From Ignavibacteria bacterium (GTDB lineage: Bacteria; Bacteroidota; Ignavibacteria; Tepidaquicellales; OLB5): 34,958 nucleotides of DNA. The stretch is taken from the NCBI GenBank assembly GCA_025451455.1, contig JANWKI010000075.1, positions 1 to 34,958 on the forward strand, in the 5' to 3' direction. Below the pieces are notes generated by a model. It made no database searches, was not told the origin of the DNA, and worked only from the letters and a program-made list of their open reading frames with translations. Both the position numbers and the translations under genes were made by a program. This document shows, in pieces, positions 31,280-34,958 of the stretch (position 1 is the first letter of the stretch; each line of letters opens with the position of its first letter).

Positions 31280-32530
31280 ATGCAAAAAAAGCGTGTTGTA
31301 ATAACCGGACTTGGTGTAGTTTCTCCAATCGGTAATACAGTAGCGGAATTTTGGGATAATCTGATTGCAGGTAAATCCGGCGCCGGACCCATTACATATT
31401 TTGATACAGAACATTTTGATACAAAGTTTGCATGTGAAGTAAAGAATTTCGATCCGCTGAACTATATGGATAGAAAACTATCCAGCCGTGTTGATCCTTT
31501 CACACAGTTTGCAATTGCATCAGCCGATATGGCATTTAAAGATTCGGGGCTTGACATGACAAAGATCAATCCATACCGGGTTGGAGTTGTTTACGGCTCA
31601 GGAATTGGCGGAATGCAGGTTTACCAAAAAGAACAGGAAAAACTTTTCAAGAAAGATGGTAACCCTGACCGTATCAGTCCTTTCTTTATTCCGATGCTAA
31701 TTGCTGATATTGCTGCCGGAAGGATTTCTATGTTATATGGCCTTAAAGGTCCTAATTATGCGACAATATCAGCGTGTACAACATCTGCGCATTCAGTTGC
31801 TGACTCTGTCATGCTTATTCAAAGGGGCAATGCTGATGTGATGGTAACCGGCGGTTCAGAAGCGGTAATCTGTCCAATGGGTGTAGGCGGATTTAATGCA
31901 ATGAAAGCGCTATCTACCCGCAATGATGCCCCGGAAAAGGGATCAAGGCCTTTTGAAAAGGACCGGGATGGATTTGTTATGGGAGAAGGCGGTGCAACTC
32001 TTGTGCTGGAAGATCTTGAATTTGCAAAAGCGCGGGGTGCAAGAATATACGGAGAAATTGCCGGAATTGGTTTGACTGCAGATGCTCATCATATTACTGA
32101 ACCCGCTCCGGAAGGTGAAGGCGTTGCCGAGGCAATGAGAATTGCTATAGCAGATGCCGGATTGACACCAGCCGATATTGATTGTGTTAATGCACATGGC
32201 ACTTCAACTTATTATAATGATAAAAATGAAACTGCTGCGATAAGGAATGTATTAGGTGAGCACGCTTACAAAATACCTGTTCATTCTATTAAATCTATGA
32301 TAGGGCATTTGTTGGGTGCAGCCGGGGCAATTGAATCAATTGCTTCAATTCTTACAATTAACAACGGCATAGTTCCTCCAACAATAAATTATGATACCCC
32401 TGATCCTGAATGTGATTTGAACTATGTACCTAATACTGCAATAAAGAAAGAAATAAATACTGTACTTTGTGATAATTCAGGCTTTGGCGGGCATAACACA
32501 GCTCTGGTTTTCAAAAAGTACGTAGAATAA
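31280..32530 (+). CDS. fabF: 3-oxoacyl-ACP synthase II (KAS II)
   Basis: 416 residues. Thiolase-fold condensing enzyme with the Cys-His-His triad at C166 (ISACTTSAHS), H306 (VNAHGTSTYYND) and H343 (KSMIGHLLGAAGA); GFVMGEGG and SGFGGHN are also conserved. It extends acyl-ACP by two carbons using malonyl-ACP; the His-His pair identifies KAS I/II rather than FabH, and the sequence context with acpP favours FabF. No Shine-Dalgarno is evident before its ATG, so it may be translated by coupling from acpP. Cytoplasmic, essential in most bacteria. Confidence 0.97.
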   Translation: MQKKRVVITGLGVVSPIGNTVAEFWDNLIAGKSGAGPITYFDTEHFDTKFACEVKNFDPLNYMDRKLSSRVDPFTQFAIASADMAFKDSGLDMTKINPYRVGVVYGSGIGGMQVYQKEQEKLFKKDGNPDRISPFFIPMLIADIAAGRISMLYGLKGPNYATISACTTSAHSVADSVMLIQRGNADVMVTGGSEAVICPMGVGGFNAMKALSTRNDAPEKGSRPFEKDRDGFVMGEGGATLVLEDLEFAKARGARIYGEIAGIGLTADAHHITEPAPEGEGVAEAMRIAIADAGLTPADIDCVNAHGTSTYYNDKNETAAIRNVLGEHAYKIPVHSIKSMIGHLLGAAGAIESIASILTINNGIVPPTINYDTPDPECDLNYVPNTAIKKEINTVLCDNSGFGGHNTALVFKKYVE

Positions 32531-32537
32531 GACAATT

Positions 32538-33359
32538 ATGTTTGGCGTAATTAAAACCCTCAGGAAGTTTATCCCGATCTTAAAGCGGCGAAAAGAGGAA
32601 GATGACATATATTCTGCAATTGCCTCCTTCGATTTCAAGGCTTTCCAGGAAAGCATTGACTACCAGATAATCCATAAGAACTTCTTCATTAATTCATTAA
32701 CTCACAGATCGTTCCTCAAAACCAAGGGAACCAATGGTGTAAAATTTGCCTCCAATGAAAGGCTTGAATACCTGGGGGACGCAGTCCTTGATTCTGTTGT
32801 AGCAGAATATTTGTATAAGAATTTTCCTGATTCAGAAGAAGGTGACCTTACCAAGTACCGCTCGGTGCTTGTTAACCAGAGATTTTTGGCAGAGCGGGCA
32901 AAAGTTATTAATCTCCAGGCATACCTGCTGGCTGCCCCCACGGCGCTCAAATCTATCGAAGACGGTTATGATACAATACTCTCTGATGCTTATGAAGCAT
33001 TGGTCGGCGCTATTTTTCTTGATAGGGGATATGATGCCGCAAAAGAATTCCTTAACAACCAGATCTTTAAAAAACTTGATGTAAAGTGGCTAAACCAGTT
33101 TGACGAAAATTATAAAAGTAAATTATTGGAATATACTCAGGCAAATACAGATTATATCCCGGAGTATAAAGTTATTAACCAGGAGGGCCCGGAACACAAT
33201 AAGCTTTTTACTGTTGAGGTTCAGATCAACCAGCGTGCGCTTGGAATCGGTAAAGGACGTACTAAAAAGACTGCCGAACAGGAAGCTGCCAACAATGCTC
33301 TGAAGAACCTTGATGTGATAGATAAAATGGGGCTTAAGAAAAAGAAAAAAGGAACATAA
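32538..33359 (+). CDS. rnc: Ribonuclease III
   Basis: 273 residues. The signature ERLEYLGDAVLD at 74-85 (catalytic Glu/Asp) and SDAYEALVGAIFLDRG form the Mg2+ site; a double-stranded RNA-binding domain occupies about 190-265 with the GIGKGRTKKTAEQEAA motif. An N-terminal extension of about 45 residues precedes the usual start of the fold, and the C-terminus is Lys-rich. It cuts double-stranded RNA, including the rRNA precursor. 7 nt after fabF, last gene of the operon. Confidence 0.97.
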   Translation: MFGVIKTLRKFIPILKRRKEEDDIYSAIASFDFKAFQESIDYQIIHKNFFINSLTHRSFLKTKGTNGVKFASNERLEYLGDAVLDSVVAEYLYKNFPDSEEGDLTKYRSVLVNQRFLAERAKVINLQAYLLAAPTALKSIEDGYDTILSDAYEALVGAIFLDRGYDAAKEFLNNQIFKKLDVKWLNQFDENYKSKLLEYTQANTDYIPEYKVINQEGPEHNKLFTVEVQINQRALGIGKGRTKKTAEQEAANNALKNLDVIDKMGLKKKKKGT

Positions 33360-33376
33360 ATAGATTATTTTAAGGA

Positions 33377-33411
33377 ACTCTGCAATCCGTGCTTAGCAGA
33401 ACATGCAGAGT
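33377..33411. promoter_or_regulatory. Inverted repeat between rnc and gcvP
   Basis: ACTCTGCA/TGCAGAGT, perfect 8-bp arms with a 19-nt interior. No T tract follows, so it is a weak terminator at best; it could be an mRNA stem in the rnc 3' UTR or in the gcvP leader. Confidence 0.35.
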
Positions 33412-33486
33412 GCCGAAAACCATAGATGCAATTATTATTAATTAAACATCAGTATAAATTTCTCCAAACTACCTCTCGAAAATAAA

Positions 33487-34958
33487 ATGCATACATTCGT
33501 AAACAGACATATCGGACCGTCAGAGCATGAAATAAAAGAAATGCTCAGGGTCATTGGGATAGATTCACTTGACAAACTAATTGATGAAACTGTACCCGCT
33601 TCAATTCGTATAAAAGAAAAACTTCATCTTGGTGAAGCCCTTAGCGAGCAGCAATTGCTAAAACACTTTCATGATATTGGAACAAAGAATAAGCTGTTCA
33701 AGTCATATATTGGATGCGGATATTACGGCACTTATACCCCGACAGTGATACTCCGCAACATTATGGAAAATCCGGGCTGGTATACACAATATACACCCTA
33801 CCAGGCAGAAATATCACAGGGAAGACTTGAAGCATTGCTGAACTTCCAGACTATAGTTGTCGATCTTACCGGACTGCCAGTTGCAAACGCTTCACTTCTT
33901 GATGAAGGCACTGCCGCTGCAGAGGCAATGCATGTGCTTTTTGCATCAAGAAAACCCGAAAAGAAAAATGCCAATAAGTTCGTTGTATCTGATGATTGTT
34001 TTCCCCAGACAATTGATGTATTAAGAACCAGAACTGAACCTATTGGGGTGGAACTTGTCATTGGTGATGCAGGCAATCAGGATTTTTTGGATGATGATAA
34101 AATCTTCGGGTTGTTACTCCAATACCCTGCCGTCAGCGGGGAAATAAAAAACTATTCGGAATTAATAGAAAAAGCTCATTCAAAAGGGATCAATTGTATA
34201 ATGGCTGCAGATATCCTTGCCTTAGCGCTGCTTGCTTCTCCGGGTGAATTGGGGGCTGATATTGCAGTTGGCTCTACCCAGAGATTTGGGGTGCCAATGG
34301 GTTATGGAGGCCCTCACGCTGCTTATTTTGCATGCAGGGATGAATTCAAGAGAGTCATGCCCGGGAGGGTTATCGGTGTATCAGTTGATAGAACAGGCAA
34401 CAGAGCTTTGAGAATGGCGCTGCAGACACGTGAACAGCATATCAGGCGGGAAAAGGCTACCAGTAATATTTGCACAGCACAGGTATTGCTTGCAATTATG
34501 GTCGGAATGTTTGGTGTTTACCACGGCCCGGTTGGGATCAAAACTATTGCAGAGAGAACTCATAACCTCACAGCAAAGCTGAATAACGGGTTAAAACAAC
34601 TTGGGTTCCTTCAGGTAAACAAGCTATTTTTTGATACCCTGAAGATTGATGCAGGTTCCAGGCAGAAACTGGATGTGATAAAGAAGAAGTTTGAATCAGT
34701 TGAAATTAACCTGAGGTATTTTGATGATAAATATATCGGCATATCAATAGATGAAACCACTACGGATGATAATATTGAAGAGTTACTTAAAATATTCGGT
34801 GAACTTTCCGGGAAAAAGACAGGTGTAGTTGTCAGCGGCCCGTCCGGCGGAAACGGCGTTGGCTTCCCCGAAGCGTTGAAACGTAAATCTGCATTTATGA
34901 CCCATCCTGTTTTTAATGTGAACCATTCAGAAACAGAAATGCTTCGTTACATGAAAAA
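33487..34958 (+). CDS. gcvP: Glycine dehydrogenase (decarboxylating), P-protein; 3' end outside window
   Basis: About 490 residues of a protein normally near 950. The N-terminus FVNRHIGPSEHEIKEML, YTPYQAEISQGRLEALLNFQ, GSTQRFGVPMGYGGPHAA and RTREQHIRREKATSNICTAQ are P-protein hallmarks. At the window edge THPVFN and HSETEMLRYM are the linker between the two halves, so it is the single-chain form, not split GcvPA/GcvPB. The PLP lysine lies in the missing C-terminal half. It decarboxylates glycine and passes the aminomethyl group to lipoylated H-protein. Start ATG at 33487, 127 nt after rnc. No glycine riboswitch is recognisable upstream, and no other gcv gene is in the window. The frame is open to the last base. 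Confidence 0.95.
   Translation, partial: MHTFVNRHIGPSEHEIKEMLRVIGIDSLDKLIDETVPASIRIKEKLHLGEALSEQQLLKHFHDIGTKNKLFKSYIGCGYYGTYTPTVILRNIMENPGWYTQYTPYQAEISQGRLEALLNFQTIVVDLTGLPVANASLLDEGTAAAEAMHVLFASRKPEKKNANKFVVSDDCFPQTIDVLRTRTEPIGVELVIGDAGNQDFLDDDKIFGLLLQYPAVSGEIKNYSELIEKAHSKGINCIMAADILALALLASPGELGADIAVGSTQRFGVPMGYGGPHAAYFACRDEFKRVMPGRVIGVSVDRTGNRALRMALQTREQHIRREKATSNICTAQVLLAIMVGMFGVYHGPVGIKTIAERTHNLTAKLNNGLKQLGFLQVNKLFFDTLKIDAGSRQKLDVIKKKFESVEINLRYFDDKYIGISIDETTTDDNIEELLKIFGELSGKKTGVVVSGPSGGNGVGFPEALKRKSAFMTHPVFNVNHSETEMLRYMK

Noticed and set aside
33360-33486. Glycine riboswitch ahead of gcvP
   Set aside because: The 127-nt gap is short and lacks the conserved aptamer motifs; only a simple inverted repeat is present.

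Overview
The window looks like chromosomal DNA of a Bacteroidota/Ignavibacteriota-type bacterium, most likely an anaerobic or facultative member of the Ignavibacteria-Chlorobi side of that group. The grounds are: three secreted proteins ending in the type IX secretion (T9SS) sorting domain with the YPNPFNP signature; a promoter of the TTTG-N20-TAnnTTTG type in front of a tRNA-Gln; and a ferredoxin-based 2-oxoacid metabolism. No phage, transposon, CRISPR array or rRNA gene was seen.

Layout. 159-2852 (minus): a T9SS-exported Asp-box protein and an orphan radical SAM protein. 3088-7326 (minus): an ADP-forming acyl-CoA synthetase preceded by a compact three-gene envelope cluster (lipoprotein with two YtkA-like domains, outer-membrane barrel with an N-terminal CxxC, secreted HMA domain) that looks like a metal-handling system. 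7501-10433 (minus): a four-subunit 2-oxoacid:ferredoxin oxidoreductase in the order delta-alpha-beta-gamma. 10434-11601 (minus): a long non-coding stretch closed by a strong terminator, a DUF1761 membrane protein, and tRNA-Gln(CUG) with its promoter. 11751-14831: another T9SS substrate, a secreted protein made of Gly-Tyr-Asp pentapeptides, and an unrecognised secreted protein. 14832-15145: a probable minus-strand mini-transcript with an 11-codon ORF. 15146-17158: an NHLRC2-like thioredoxin/NHL protein. 17215-21855 (minus): pyruvate:ferredoxin oxidoreductase followed by a dihydroorotate-dehydrogenase-like protein. 22007-22939: Sua5-type threonylcarbamoyl-AMP synthase. 23247-28542: a 1499-residue soluble histidine kinase with ten PAS domains, its receiver protein, and a second, convergent receiver. 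28610-30885: an NlpC/P60 protein and a third T9SS substrate. 31033-34958: acpP-fabF-rnc, then the N-terminal part of glycine decarboxylase gcvP, which runs off the window.

How the parts fit. PFOR (pyruvate to acetyl-CoA), the VOR/KOR-type enzyme (branched-chain or other 2-oxoacids to acyl-CoA) and the ADP-forming acyl-CoA synthetase (acyl-CoA to acid plus ATP) together form a complete ferredoxin-reducing, ATP-yielding fermentation module. acpP-fabF-rnc is the classical fatty-acid/RNase III neighbourhood. The most unusual items are the exact 124-residue PAS array arranged A-BBB-A-BBB-A, the YtkA/barrel/HMA cluster with a perfect palindrome upstream of its promoter, the 11-codon ORF with an ideal Shine-Dalgarno sequence, and the orphan transcribed-looking region 10605-11023. 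All functional calls come from reading motifs by eye; no database search was run.
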